Shown: in pieces, positions 36,001 through 47,901 of the stretch
How positions within the stretch are numbered: position 1 is the first letter of the stretch
Layout of the letters: every line of letters starts with the position of its first letter
Assembly: GCF_052857255.1 (NCBI RefSeq)
Contig: NC_135497.1
Coordinates: 194,466,006-194,530,005, forward strand
DNA: 64,000 bases
From: Amblyomma americanum
Taxonomy: Eukaryota > Arthropoda > Arachnida > Ixodida > Ixodidae
Direction of reading: 5' to 3'
Notes under the pieces: model-generated
Databases searched by the model: none
What the model was told of the DNA's origin: nothing
The model's input: only the letters and a program-made list of their open reading frames with translations
Translations under genes and position numbers: made by a program

Positions 36001-36108
36001 ATTTTTGAGGAAAGGAAATGACACAGTAACCATCTCACATACCTCGGTGGACACCCGAACCGCGCCGTAAAGGAAGGGATAAAGGAGGGAGGGAAAGAAG
36101 AAACAGAA
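36001..36108 (-). mobile_element. SINE family A 3' fragment
   Basis: Matches the SINE 3' end on the minus strand (GGACACCCGAACCGCGCCGT block and 'gggataaaggaggga'). The head is missing. Confidence 0.75.
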
Positions 36109-36119
36109 CTGAAAATAGA

Positions 36120-36330
36120 AAGTTGGATTTTGAGGAAAGACGCGGCGCTGCGCAGCGGCGGAACACCGGTGGCTCGGTGCTACTAGTGGCGCATGCGCAG
36201 TAGTGACTAGGGAGCGAGAGAGAGAGAAATATCCGCGGCGAGGCGCGCATTGTGACGTCATGTGCCTCCTCGGAGCACCACCACGGCGAAATCCCAAGTT
36301 TGCGGCCAGTAAAGCATTCGCTTTAAATAG
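36120..36330. other. CpG-rich segment with NRF-1- and CRE-like motifs
   Basis: Contains the palindromic GCGCATGCGC near 36188-36199, a GAGAGAGAGA run and a CRE-type TGACGTCA at 36253-36260. No gene starts here that I can recognise. My impression is that it is a dispersed tick repeat carrying these motifs. Confidence 0.35.
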
Positions 36331-39300
36331 AAAAACCGAGTTCCGGTTTCGCCAGTCCGATCTCATTCGTGGAGTAATGTGCGTGCTCGCGAGGAGCATC
36401 CGGAGTTTCGTGCGCGGATGCGTATACAGTTGGCGCTGTGCGCCTGAAGCGTTCATGGGCGTCTTCGGTCAAAGGCTTCGCTGCTTGGAAGCCTTTAGCT
36501 CGGGAATGCGCCGGCACGCTGTGTGATCCATTTGGCCTCGTCGCCTTGACTGCCGGCGAATTCCCAAGCGCCACTCGAAGCGTTCTTCGTGCACGCGTCG
36601 AACTCCTCTGCTATACCTAGTCTAAATAGACGTTCACGTTTCCCGGAGTGTTGTGTTCGAACTACAGGGCATCTGAGCGGGCTGCTTTTCTTGTGGCTCA
36701 GTCTCCTGCTTCCTCGGTTTATGTGAAAGCCCGAGCATTTGAATGTGTCGCATACGCACGTGCACGCACACAGATGTTGTGTGGCGGTTGACACATTCAT
36801 TCGTATCCTCACTTGGCCGTGTTCGTTGTAGCGTTCCAGCTGCTGGGCACGGCTAAGAAGTTCAATCCCGGTGGAAGCAAAATGGAGAAGCGCTCGCATT
36901 CCGCGATTTCGAAGCACGTAGCCCGGAGCCCTCCAACGTTGAATGCTTCATAATCCACGGTGTCATTTTGCCAGGCGAAATTCCATCACCTTTGATTGAC
37001 GCTGGAATGAAAATGCCTAGTAGCGCCGTGCCTGCCTGTCAGGCGCGTGCTGCGCTTATAAAACTTCGAGCTCAGGACTGTCTCCGTTCGTGTGTGCTGT
37101 CGTGCTTCTGCCCACTGCCGCCGGGACGTCTGTGTGTATATTTCTGCTCACAAAAACACTCGTCCAGTTTTTTTTTTTTTTTGAGAATGTAAAGTAATCC
37201 GGGTCCGCTTGCCCTTGCCGGTGCGATTCGCGCACGCGTCCTCTAATGCCTGTTTTTGAATGACGGAATCCGTGTGCCGGCGACGTTATAGAAGCCTCGT
37301 CCGAGAAGCGGCCATCCTACGCCCCGGGGGCCACTAATTGGCAGCGCGTGCCTGACCTTTGGAAGAGACCTTTTCGTGCATTTTGCGCCGCATCACCTAC
37401 AGTTTTCAAAGAAACAACAAAAAAAAGTTCCAGCCCGTCGCGCCGGTCGCGCGCTCTAGCTGCCGCCGCCGCCGCTGCTGCTGCTGCGCGAAGAGGCTCT
37501 CTTCCGAGCTTGTTCGGGTGGAAGCACGCGCCCACTCGATCGATAGCGTCAGCGAGCCGCGCGGCCCATAGCTTTTAGCGCTGCGCCTTTTGTCATAACT
37601 CCACGCGAAGGAAGGAAGGCAAGAAAGGATGAGGAGCTCGGGCAGGGCGCACGGGAAACGAGCCCCCCCCCCCCCCCCCCCTCTCCCCTTGCTTCCTTTC
37701 CAGCTGGAGAGACGGCGTCCTTAATGGTTCGCATCGACTTGGGGTGCGCGCGCGTTCTTGGCACACAGTCTGGCTCAGCGGGGCTTCGCGAACCGCTGCG
37801 GTCGCACGCGCACCACGCCATCACATCATGCCGCCGAGGGGTCCTCTATAATCGATGCGCGGCCAACATGAGCGTCCGCACGGAAGAGCGTGCTTTGTTT
37901 CCCAGCTGGCCGTCTATTAGTGAAATGTGTGGCGCGGTTGATTATCGCGAGATGCGCTCTTCCCTCGTGCTGTGTACATATATTAGCGCGGGCAGAGAAA
38001 AAGGGAAGGAAAATAATGTTGCCCAGTCCGCACCGCCTAGGGCACAAAGGGGCTGTACAGTCCGTATATATTCGCACGCCCCGCCTAGACAACGCCGTGC
38101 TCGTCTGTCTTGTCCATTCGTGCGCTGCTGCTGCTGGGCGCCTTGTCGACGGCACTCGGACTACGCCTTCCGTTCGCTTGTTGTGCTGCGCCATTTAAGT
38201 GAGCTCTGTCTCTCGGGAGTTTGTCGCCAAGCTGTATCTGAGGAGTAGTTTTTCTGACAGCCTTGCCGCTCGTTATTGCGCTTGTGCGTGGGTGCAACTT
38301 TTCCTCTTTTGTAGCCTTTTTTTTTTCAGCTCGCTAGTATTTCTGGTATGTTTATTTTATTTCGTTACTGTTTGTCTACACTCCATGTCGTTCGTTTCGC
38401 TCGTCTTCTTGCTTGGCTACTGAAAAAAGCACAGCGGCCACGGCGTGACAGGCGTCGCTGTCGTAGCGGCAGAAAAGGTCCAAGACCTATAGAAACTAAA
38501 AGATAATTTATCTTTGCAGGCGCGAGTTAACGCGCCGGCTGATTGCTGGGAAATCTCAAGCTAGCCAATCGTTGTGCGTGGAGAATTTTGAACATGTCTG
38601 TGCATCTTGGCGCGCTCCGACTGGCATCCATAAATTCGGTTTCTGTCTGCTGCATATATATACTGTCATGACGCAACCGCCGTCGCTTTTGCGTTGGTTA
38701 GGTGGCTCCGCGCACTGCCCTGCGCGAGGTCGCGGGTTCGGTTCTCAGCCATACCGCCATGTTTTGATGGAGGCCAAGTGCACAAGTTGCCTGTGGTCCC
38801 GGGGTTTTGATATGCATATTTTAGGGGCAGTGCATGCAAAGCGCAGAGATTACCGATGGCCCCTTGGTTAGGGGTCAGGTGGGAAGACGAATTTTGCACC
38901 GATGGTGTAGCACCAGCCAGCACTGGACGTCGAGGTCATATGGAGAGGCATTCGAGCTGAAGTGTACGTCTAGTTGGGCTGCTGATGATGACAATACTTT
39001 AGGAGTGCCCCAGGCGGTCGAAAATAATCCTGAGCGCTGGCCACTTCAACTTCTCGTAGCTCGGGTGTATATAGCTTTGTTGGCACGTACGTTAAAACAC
39101 CTTTTTTTTTCTCTTTGCATTTCTGGTGCGCTTCTCACTAGCTTGTCGGATTCGGAGCTAATTCTGTTGCTGCAGGCCCCGCAACAAAGTGACCCACGCC
39201 GGCGAGCAGCAACTGGGCTGTGCTTGCGAGGGATATCGCCTTGTATTATAGCGTGTGTGCTGTTTGGCCGGGGGACGGTACAGTTTCGCCCCTCGGCCGA

Positions 39301-39914
39301 CCGATGGGCCCTTATCGGGGCGGTTTCGCAGGGGGACTGTTCGAGAAGGTACTTCCTTGCAAATAAGGGCAGGCAGTGTACCTAAGATGTATATTTTGTC
39401 CGGATGTGATAAGGGCGGAGTGTTGTTGCCAGTCCTATCCTGGGCACCTAGGTGGAGTAGGACTAACTTAAAAAGCAGCAGTTAAACATTTGATCATGGC
39501 CCGCAGGGTCTTGTATCACTGCGCTCATTAATGACGACAGTAAACAGCATCGGGTTTTTAACGCTTGTCTATATAAAAAATATGGGAGGCATAAAAATTT
39601 GAGCTGATAACTTCGTCCTGTAATGTGCATCTTGTTCAGGTCACTAGAACACCTTTACAACGGACTACTTTTTTGTCGTGGAGGGATTCTGTGTGGCGGT
39701 CACGAATGTAGGCGGAGCTTCACTGCAGACTTGAGTTGTATCCGACTATAGGAGTACTTTGTTTGCTAATAACTCGCAAGTAATCGAACTCCCCTTATGA
39801 ATAGGTTTACGAGATAGGGAGTAACAATCTTTATTTACCCACTTTTCAAGTGCTCGCGGGGAGGAGGCGTGGCAGGAGATACAAACGCAAATGCTTCACG
39901 AGGAAATGAAGGAC
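36331..39914. other. Gene-free GC-variable stretch
   Basis: Long overlapping frames on both strands lack domains. There is a TATAAAA at 37057-37063 without other support, a poly-C run at 37663-37681, GCC/GCT triplet runs near 37460-37490, and a diverged tRNA-like SINE head with a B-box (GGGTTCGGTTCTC) near 38690-38780. Confidence 0.3.
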
Positions 39915-40140
39915 GCAATGATTGTCTCACTTTCGATGAACGCCTCAACTGCGCCGCGTTGAAAGGGATGAAGGAGGTAGTGAAATGAGTCGAGGAGGAA
40001 AGCGGCGCCGTGTAGTGGAGGGATCCGTCTTATTTTCTACATCCTGCGATTATTTAATACCGTGCACTGATATCGACCAGCACGCGGGCATTTCTGAACT
40101 TCTTCTCCTTGGGAATGCGGCCGCCGGGAACTTTACACCG
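39915..40140 (-). mobile_element. Strongly diverged SINE
   Basis: The minus-strand order resembles family A (a 'gcgccgcgttgaaagggatgaagga' block, 'gtagtggaggga', 'gtgcactgatatcg', 'gcacgcgggca'), with many changes. Head and tail are not clear. Confidence 0.5.
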
Positions 40141-40470
40141 GACATTTTTCCATTTAGACTGCGGTGACGTCGGAGGCAGCGCCGATTGAAGCGGTTTCCG
40201 CGGCGATATCCGTTCGTGGCGCACGGAGCTCTCTAATAATGAAGGGAGCCCCACGAGATAGCACACGCTCGCTGCCACGCGCGGCTGTGGGTGCCCGCGC
40301 TCGGGAGCACCGTGGCAACAGCCACGTGTGCAGCGTGCGTGCACGCGGCATTTGAGGTCAGGGCGCTCGTGTCTCTTCGGTCCGCTGGAGGGGAGTGAGG
40401 GACAAGTTTATGTGCGCGCCAGTATCCGCCTGGAGTGTGTTGTAGTATGAGGAGCTCCATATCGCAGCGG

Positions 40471-40474
<4 letters not shown>

Positions 40475-40565
<91 letters not shown>
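40475..40565. repeat. (AT)n microsatellite
   Basis: About 45 TA units without interruption. Length is likely variable; it could extrude as a cruciform. Confidence 0.95.
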
Positions 40566-40569
<4 letters not shown>

Positions 40570-41587
40570 TGGGGACTGGATTGGGGAGGAAAGGAACTCT
40601 GGAGGAGATGGAATATACTGCTGGCCAGGCCAGGCGTATTGAAACAGTGCTCCTGGCAGGGCCTGTCTCTCCGCCCTTCCTCAGCAGCTGGTTCTGCTGC
40701 CCATGCGCGCGTTGTGCAGCGGCATGCTGCTCACTCGTTGATCAGATCTTGTTTAGAGGCACAGAGGCGTCTGTAGTTCAGAACAGGAGTGCGCACACAT
40801 GCTGGACCTGTGCAACCTTCCAGTATTCTGGATAGAGTTCGTAGGAAAGTCTTTTTTTTTTTGCATTGACCAGAGTAGCGATAAGTGCTTCAGCAGGCCA
40901 TCTGTATGTGGGTGCTAGGCAGCGAAATTGCGTTTTGATCTGACGCATTTACCATGGGCACTCACTCGTGTGCTGCCAGTACTGTTTCCGCCTTTCTAAC
41001 GTTTCTATCTTCGTGTTTGTTTCCTGAGCGCTATCGTTTTCCCCCGTGGCACCACACGTGAGACGTGCCTCCGCCCAAAAGGCGGCGTATACATTAGTCC
41101 TCCTGCGACCGACAGGCTCACAGTGGCGAGCGGCGCTGTGACTGTTACCATAGCGGCTTTTAGGAAAACCTGTGTCGATCCGCAGCGCAGAGCACCGTGC
41201 TTTTTTACTCAGTGCGGCGGTTTCACCGCCACATGCTTGCCCGAAGTGGGAGCGACACCAGCGTGCGAGGCCTCTAGAGGTGGCGCTCTTTAATGATCAC
41301 TGGAGTCGTCAGCTTTTTTATCAGGCTGTACTCTTGATGCGAGTGATAAAACTCGCGGGCACACACATACACAAACAACATTTTTACTCGGTGCCGACAA
41401 GTCTCTGATCTCTAAGAAGCTTTAACAGGGTCGTTGTCACATGTAACTGATAGGCCGCGTTACTGCAGGATCAAACTATACATTCGCCAAGCTGAGGAGT
41501 TCTGTCGTGGACTTGATTCATTTTTTCCAAGTTCTGCTTGACTGTGTAAAACAACTGCAGCTACAGATTAAATGTTTGAGCTTTTCT

Positions 41588-41588
<1 letters not shown>

Positions 41589-41653
<65 letters not shown>

Positions 41654-41799
41654 TGGTTTTTGGGGAAAGGAAATGGCGCAGTATCTGTCTCATATATTGT
41701 TGGACACCTGAACCGCGCCGTAAGGGAATGGATAAGGGAGGGAGTAAAAGAAGAAAGGAAGAAAGGGGTGCCGTAGTGGAGGGCTCCGGAATAATTTCT
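41589..41799 (-). mobile_element. SINE family A, 5'-truncated, with expanded tail
   Basis: Minus-strand 3' half of the SINE (down to the 'gagggctccggaataatttc' block) with a 65-bp (TAA)n tail at 41589-41653, the longest tail in the window. The poly-Asn frame is an artefact. Confidence 0.85.
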
Positions 41800-42796
41800 C
41801 AGGCACCGCATTCTGAACACATTGATTAGGTTGCTGGAACGTACAGTTTCATACTGGGAATAGTGTGTGCTGCAAAAAAGAAAAAATCCAGTGGAGTCAT
41901 ATTGTGGTCGCGCCTATCCAGGTTATACGCGGCATGCGGGAATCGTAGGTGGAGCTGCAGATACGGTGAAGGGGGCCATTCTATGGACGCTCCGGGTCGC
42001 ACCACAGGGTGCGTTGTAAGCGCCAGTGTTTGTGCCGTGGCCGCCTAACCTAAAGCACTGACTTCGGTATACCGACAGGACGCGGGTTAAAACCTGAGCG
42101 GTTCATATTTCAACCTATAGCGGTATGGCGTGAGGGAGGAGGAGGTGCTGGTTGTGGGGAATTTATAGCCTCCCGGATTTTTAATAATATCGCGACAGCA
42201 TTGACTGTCCGGTGCTGCTGCGCCGGAAGACAAAGGAGCGGAGAAAGCATGAGAGGGCAAGAGCATTCCCACAATTCCTGCTGCTGGAGTGAGCGTCGTC
42301 TGCTAGGCTGTTCCGATTAGTGCGTAGCAACCCCTGCCCATCATCGGAGCCCCCAAGAAGCTGCGACCAATTGTTTTATCCGCTGTGTATAGTGCGGGTG
42401 ACATCTGAAGAGAGCACGCATTTGCGATACACAGCCTAGCATGCTCAAGAAACCGGTAGCAATCGTTACTTTAGCGGCGCATTAAAAATGTTAAGCGCTT
42501 TCGAGCTGTTACCCGCGAACGCAACCGGGGCCTAGAGTCGTGCTTTGGAACGTTACGCGTTTGCACCAGTCCAGAGCCACAAACACGCAGCAGGTAGAAC
42601 CCGAAACACGCGCTCTCAGAACTGGGCCATAAAAATTGCCTCGCGGTGGTTGCTTCGCACGAAGCAGAACAGCCAAGCTGACGACGCTCGCTCCATCCAG
42701 CAGGATGATGAGAGCGCGTGCTCGTTCCCTCTCCCGATTTCCGCTCTGCTTCGCCTCGGCGCCGCTGGCAGTCGACGCTCGCCTGATATTAAGAGA

Positions 42797-42833
42797 CTAG
42801 GGTCACCCTAGCTGATATATAGGGTCACCCTAT
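42797..42833. repeat. Pair of 15-bp palindromes
   Basis: CTAGGGTCACCCTAG (42797-42811) and ATAGGGTCACCCTAT (42819-42833), each with 7-bp arms around one base, 22 bases centre to centre. AGGGTCA also resembles a nuclear-receptor half-site, but this may be coincidence. Confidence 0.6.
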
Positions 42834-43054
42834 TCTGAAGTCCCTATTACTAAAAATCCGGAAGACTGTGCATTAAAAAGAACACATATATGGAGAGGAC
42901 AGCGCCCAGTCGGCGAATTAGTCTGATGCTCTGCCTTTATCAGGATCGCCAATAACTTACTTGGCACGTGATAAAGCGGGCAGTCCGGCTTTCAGTTGTC
43001 AACGCCATTTGCATAATGCGGCAGTGAGTCCGACAATTTTCTTGTTCGTGGGTT

Positions 43055-43327
43055 CCGGAGTTCCCGGGTTCGAACCCCACCGCGGCGGCTGCGTTTTTAT
43101 GGAGGAAAAACGCTAAGGCGCCCGTGTGCTGTGCGATGTCAGTGCACGTTAAAGATCCCCAGGTGGTCGAAATTATTGCGGAGCCCTCCACTACGGCACC
43201 TCTCTTCCTTTCTTCATTCACTCCCTCCTTTATCCCTTCCCTTACGGCGCGGTTCAGGTGTCCAACGATATATGAGACATACTGCGCCATTTCCTTTCCC
43301 CCAAAAAACCAATTATTATTATTATTC
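43055..43327 (+). mobile_element. SINE family A, 5'-truncated
   Basis: Starts inside the tRNA head (TTCCGGAGTTCCCGGGTTCG, B-box present, A-box missing) and runs to the ATT tail at 43313-43327. Confidence 0.85.
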
Positions 43328-43799
43328 CCATCATGTACATACTTTTGCGCGTGGCGTCAGTAGCGTTGTTGGGGGTTTTGTGTGGCGGTCTGCACCCACG
43401 GGTTCGAAAAAAAAAAACCTGCGTAAGATATTTATTCCAACATATTTCGGGGCGATTCCCCAACGTGGAGCTGGTTTCAATCGAGGGAATAAATCACTCG
43501 TTAACATTCATGCGAGCGTAAGTGTGCAGCTACAACGGAACGCTGCGCAGCTTTCTCGAGATCGTCGCAGTGTAAGAAACGTTCTTTCTGGTCCGGCTTT
43601 CGGACCCGGTGTGACCGCCTGTCCCGAACCAGCTGGTCTACCGACTAAGCTAAGTAGAAGGGCTGGCCGATGGCTGGGGCTGGAATCCAAGAGCGAATAC
43701 AGTGAGAAAGCTGTGTAGTTTTCCTTTATAGCCGTACGTCGCAACTCGTGTGCATTCCAATCGTGAAAAGAATGGTGTCAGAAAAAAAAAAACATTTTA

Positions 43800-43885
43800 A
43801 GCGAGAGGAAAAGATACTGAGCCTGGTTGAACTTGTACGCCTCCACTCCGTTTCAAAGGGGCGCTTATAGCATCCATTCATCTGT
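43800..43885 (+). mobile_element. LINE 3'-UTR fragment
   Basis: Carries CTCCGTTTCAAAGGGGCGCT followed by 'tatagcatccattcatc', matching the end of the LINE fragment at 48548-48950 (CCCCGTTTCAAAGGGGATGC). No coding part is present. Confidence 0.5.
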
Positions 43886-44124
43886 GAGTACTTCCTTGAA
43901 AAGGTGTTTATGTATGCAAAGAATGTTTATTTGCATCAGGTCACTTCTCACCGCAGTGTTCTGCGTCCATCCTCGTACAAAGTTAGCACCACATCGTTTT
44001 AATGCTTCGACCGAGGTGTCAGTGGCGCTTCATGTGTTCCAAAAGAGCTAACTGTTGGGCTAGTTTAGTTTGACGTCATATTCACCTCATTCTAGCACAA
44101 AGCGCAGGACAACAGAATAATAAT

Positions 44125-44213
44125 AATAATTGGTTTTTTTGCGGAAAGGAGATGGCGCAGTATCTGTCTCATATATATCTTTGGACACCTGAACCGCGCC
44201 GTAAGGGAAGGGA
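44125..44213 (-). mobile_element. SINE family A 3' fragment
   Basis: Minus-strand tail and last 90 bases of the SINE (AATAATAATAATAATTGG, then 'ctgaaccgcgccgtaaggga'). It stops abruptly at 44213, where a 12-bp-arm hairpin (44214-44249) begins. Confidence 0.8.
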
Positions 44214-44249
44214 CAACAGAAAGAACCTGTTTTCGGTTTCTTTCTGTTG
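44214..44249. repeat. Hairpin at the SINE break
   Basis: Arms CAACAGAAAGAA (44214-44225) and TTCTTTCTGTTG (44238-44249) are perfect complements around a 12-nt loop. Confidence 0.65.
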
Positions 44250-44411
44250 ACCTGTCTTTCGCGCTACGTGATAAATATGAGCTCCGTGGTTCTTCTTAGT
44301 TTTTTTTTTTCAAACGTCAGGATAGGTACTCCATGTTGGTGCACGATGTCTGGAGACTTCCCTCTGTGCGAACCTCTTTCTTTTCTTTATGATCGCGCGG
44401 TTCAGTAACTT

Positions 44412-45060
44412 CATCATCATCATCATCAAAACGTTTATTTCCACCGAAATGAAACTCCTTTTTGGACCCCCCGGCACGCAGGCCTAAGGGAGCCCTACTT
44501 AGGAGCCTCGCAAACTAAGGTCTGGTGAAGACACATTGTCGCTTCACGGCCTCAGCCGCCAGGCGGATGGCTTGTCGCTGCTTAGCGGGGTCCTCGCTCC
44601 GCAGCAAGGTCTCCCAGGCTTCTCTACCTTCTATCTTTTGCTCGGCGCCCGGGCTTCCAGCACATTCCCATACTACGTGGTCGAGAGTGCCCCTCTCCCC
44701 GCACGTTATACAATATCGGTCTTTCTCCTCTTTGGAGATTGTGATGTATACCCAGAAAAGGGCTTATATGATTCCCCCCTTGCAATCTTCTCCACGCAAT
44801 TGCCTCCTCTGTTGCGAGGGAACGGTCGGGCGGCGGATAGACCCTCCTGCTCAGCTTATAATGTTCCGTGATCTCGTGGTATGAAATTAGGCCATCTTTC
44901 ATGTCTATGCGAGAGGGCTGCCCGGTGATAAGAGAGCTCGGGCAAGCTCGTGTCGAGGCCGATAGAACGTAACATAGAGATAATATGGATCCCAGCGCAT
45001 GAGTAACTTCATCGCATCCAGACACGTTAGTTCCGTGGGAATGCGTCATCGTCCCCATGG
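44412..45060 (-). pseudogene. LINE C-terminal fragment with zinc knuckle
   Basis: The minus strand encodes EHYKLSRRVYPPPDRSLATE and then, in another frame, CITCGERGTLDHVVWECAG, a C-x2-C...H-x4-C knuckle. The end REAWETLLRSEDPAKQRQAI goes on to a C-terminus at about 44523. A (TGATGA)n tail follows at 44412-44428. Such a Cys-His knuckle closes the second ORF of many non-LTR elements. At least one frameshift separates the two parts; reverse transcriptase proper is missing. Confidence 0.75.
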
Positions 45061-45355
45061 AGCCAGCCGCCGACTGAGCGACGGCGTCGGGCGCTCACTT
45101 CCGGAATGGCGCCTTATCATATATCCTGACTTTGACGTTGTACGTTGCAGTACGTATTGCACAAAACGTCCTTCACGGGGTTGAAACCTCGAGGAATGCT
45201 CTTTTCCGCTTTATTTTTATCTTTTTTTTTTCTGGCGCCGACGAAAAATCTTGGAACTCCGCCCGCGCGCTTGCGTCACCGCGCGCACTGCGACCGCGAA
45301 CGTGGCGCAGAAAAGCTGGCCGCCTGCATATCGGCGAATTTCTCCGTAATGAGCT

Positions 45356-45515
45356 CTGGGCCGTCCAGCAGGTCCTCGGGGCGCTCGAAAGGCAGGGACC
45401 CAGCGAGGCGGCAACGGCGAGCGGAGACCCGCGCCGAGTAACGGCAACCTCGTAGACGACGTAGGCCCTCGTCGGCGCCCAACTGCAGGCGCAAATAAAG
45501 TTTGCTCCAATCCAA
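45356..45515 (+). mobile_element. 160-bp 5'-truncated LINE end with 13-bp target duplication
   Basis: Encodes only the last codons of a LINE ORF (WAVQQVLGALERQGPSEAAT and about a dozen more, then TAG), then a 3' UTR ending AATAAAGTTTGCTCCAATCC. It is flanked by TCCGTAATGAGCT at 45343-45355 and 45516-45528, a perfect target-site duplication. The insertion is therefore real and complete as found: a dead-on-arrival copy. Confidence 0.8.
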
Positions 45516-45930
45516 TCCGTAATGAGCTGCTATCGGAGCGGCGCACACTGCCTGCGGGGAATCCCCGGCCGCCGGTGACGCCGCCTCTTTGTCGGGCTGG
45601 TCGTCGTCGCCGCTAATTATTCCGTTCCAACAAAGCGAATATGCTTCGCGCGCGTGCGTGGTCCTCACGCGCCCGTACTGAATCATTGGCGGAAATGGAC
45701 TCGTGTTATTCGTGATTTTGAGTTAGTTGCAGGCCGATATCGCCCGCACGCGCTATGAAGAATAGATAAATGGCTTTGCACGCGCGATACCAGTGCCGTA
45801 TCTCTCTGGCTGCAGCGGCGACAGCGCTGGAGTTTATTTGCGGTGTTGCGGGCAATAGAACGGCTTAGCCGGGCCGTTATTTCCACCCTTATTATAGCGA
45901 CAGCCGTTAAGCGCCCGTTCCTGGATTTCG

Positions 45931-46230
45931 ACCCGCCGCGGTGGCTCAGTGGTTAGGCGCTCGGCTGCTGATCCAGAGTTCCCGCGTTCGAACCCGACCG
46001 CGGAGGCCGCGTTTTTATGGAGGCAAAACGCTAAGGCGCCCGTGTGCTGTGCGATGTCAGTGCACGCTAAAGATCTCCAGCCGGTCGAAATTATTCCGGA
46101 GGCCTCCACTACGGCAGCTCTCTCTTCCTTTATCCCTTTCCTTACGGCGCGGTTCAGGTGTCCGACGATATATGAGACAGATACTGCGCCATTTACTTTC
46201 CCCAAAACCAATTATTATTACTATTATTAT
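45931..46230 (+). mobile_element. SINE family A, full length
   Basis: ACCCGCCGCGGTGGCTCAGT head with A- and B-boxes (the B-box reads GCGTTCGAACCC), shortened CT-rich region, tail (ATT)n mixed with ACT. It runs on into CGT/TAG triplet repeats. Confidence 0.88.
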
Positions 46231-46261
46231 TACTATTACTCGTCGTCGTTGTGGTGATCGT

Positions 46262-46280
46262 GGTCGTCGTCGTCGTCGTC

Positions 46281-46335
<55 letters not shown>

Positions 46336-46336
46336 A
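46262..46336. repeat. Triplet repeats (CGT)n-(TAG)n
   Basis: A short GTC run passes into about 19 TAG units, adjoining the SINE tail and probably grown from it. Confidence 0.9.
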
Positions 46337-47167
46337 AGAATCTCGTTATCGTCATCGTAACCGGTGCCATGGTAACCGCTGGGGTACTGATTACTGTGGA
46401 AGGAAGGAATCTGTAACCAGTGGGTGGTTACTGTGTTAGGAGGAGGGTTTCGCGAAAGTGGAGGAATCCTCAACCGGAGGAGGGTTACCGTGGAAGAAGG
46501 AGGGTATGGCGAGAGAGTAAGAAGGCGCAGCCGCTGCTGGTTTCCGCGGGAGCCACCCTGAGTGTATAGTTAACCCGAAGGGGGCAGGAGGTTTACTGTG
46601 GAAGCGGGAGAGTTTGGCGAGTGCGTATACGTGTAAGCGGAGGGTAGTTACCGTAGAAGGAGGAGGGAGAGAGAACACGGGACTGTAGCGCGGTCCATTT
46701 GCGGCAGCTGCTGCGACACGCGCCGCCCGAGGAGAGGATCATCGCTGACGCCGCGGACTGGATGGAGAGCTAGTCGAAAAGCGAGTATGGGGGGAACTAC
46801 AAAGGGCGCCCGAGGACTATACACACATATTAAGTCGCTATAATATTCTGTACCTATCATAAAATATAAATACCTAACAGATGTCGCTGAATCTCACGTT
46901 ACACAGTGCTATCCGTAACGTCAATTTTTTATTCCAAACACTGCAGAACGAAATTTCTGTAGCCCAGGCGAAAAGAGCAATACAAAACTGAAACAAATGC
47001 AGGAATGCAGAGTGAAGAAAAATACTAAACCAGTTCAACAGGTCGCAGCAGTTCACGCACACACACACACAAAAAATCAAACAGCGCGTTATTGAATTGG
47101 TGGAACAAATGCTGTTCTGGCAAATGGAGGACTTTCCATGGACAATGAATGACCCCTGGAAGCGAGT

Positions 47168-47318
47168 TAAATAAATAAATAATTGGTTTTTTGGGGGAAA
47201 GGAAATGGCGCAGTATCTGTCTCATATATCGTTGGACACCTGAACCGCGCCGTAAGGGAAGGGATAAAGGAGGGAGTGAAAGAAGAAAGGAAGAGAGAGG
47301 TGCCGTAGTGGAGGCAGT
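47168..47318 (-). mobile_element. SINE family A 3' half
   Basis: AATAAATAAATAATTGG tail followed by the minus-strand 3' part of the SINE to 'ggtgccgtagtggagg', where it is truncated. The junction is an unrelated sequence. Confidence 0.82.
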
Positions 47319-47591
47319 TCCAATCCGAAAATTTCCTCGCAGTCGCGGCAGCAACTTCGCATTGTGACTGTGACATGGTTGTTTCGGCCGTATAATTTTG
47401 TTATGGTGAGGCAGTCTTTTGCGGTGGTGATTAACGAGGACGGGTGTAGTGACCGCACCGCGGCGTTGAAGTCGCTTGTCTTTCCACAGCACATGCTGCG
47501 GGTGTCCGCTAGCTCGCTCGGCTCTTGCGCGCCCGTGACCGCGAACAGTGCGAGATTTCTCGAAGGCAGCGTTGCGGGCGCCTGCAGCTGG

Positions 47592-47760
47592 CTCAGAGAG
47601 AGAGAGAGAGACCCGGAAGACGCGGGTTCGATCGCGGCCGCGTCGGTAATTATTTCGATGGAGGCGAAGTGCTGGAGGCCCGTGTACTGTGCGATATCAG
47701 TGCGCGTTAAAAACCTCGGGTGGTCGGAATTATCCGGAGCCCTCCACTACGGCGGCCTTC
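47592..47760 (+). mobile_element. SINE-like element, 5' half, variant family
   Basis: A GGCTCAGAGAG head remnant, GCGGGTTCGATCGC (B-box), then 'atttcgatggaggcgaagtgc', 'ctgtgcgatatcagtgcgcgttaaa' and 'gagccctccactacggc'. It resembles families A and C but is distinct from both. No 3' tail. Confidence 0.6.
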
Positions 47761-47901
47761 ATAGGGACGTTAACCCTACAAACAAAAACAAACGAAGAAT
47801 GAAGTCCATGAGACAGTCTGCGTACAGGGCAGGTTGTACGGGTGGCCTCCCGCTTTTCTGTGGCCGGGCAACGCCATTGAGAGGGTCTGCTAGCCACCCT
47901 A

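Noticed and set aside
37057..37063. TATA box of a gene near 37.1 kb
   Set aside because: TATAAAA is present but no initiator at the right distance and no exon downstream can be supported.
40473..40835. Tyr-Ile repeat protein
   Set aside because: Translation of the (AT)n microsatellite.
41507..41776. Poly-Asn protein
   Set aside because: Translation of a (TAA)n SINE tail; the rest is SINE.
46251..46439. Poly-Val protein
   Set aside because: Translation of GTC/TAG triplet repeats.
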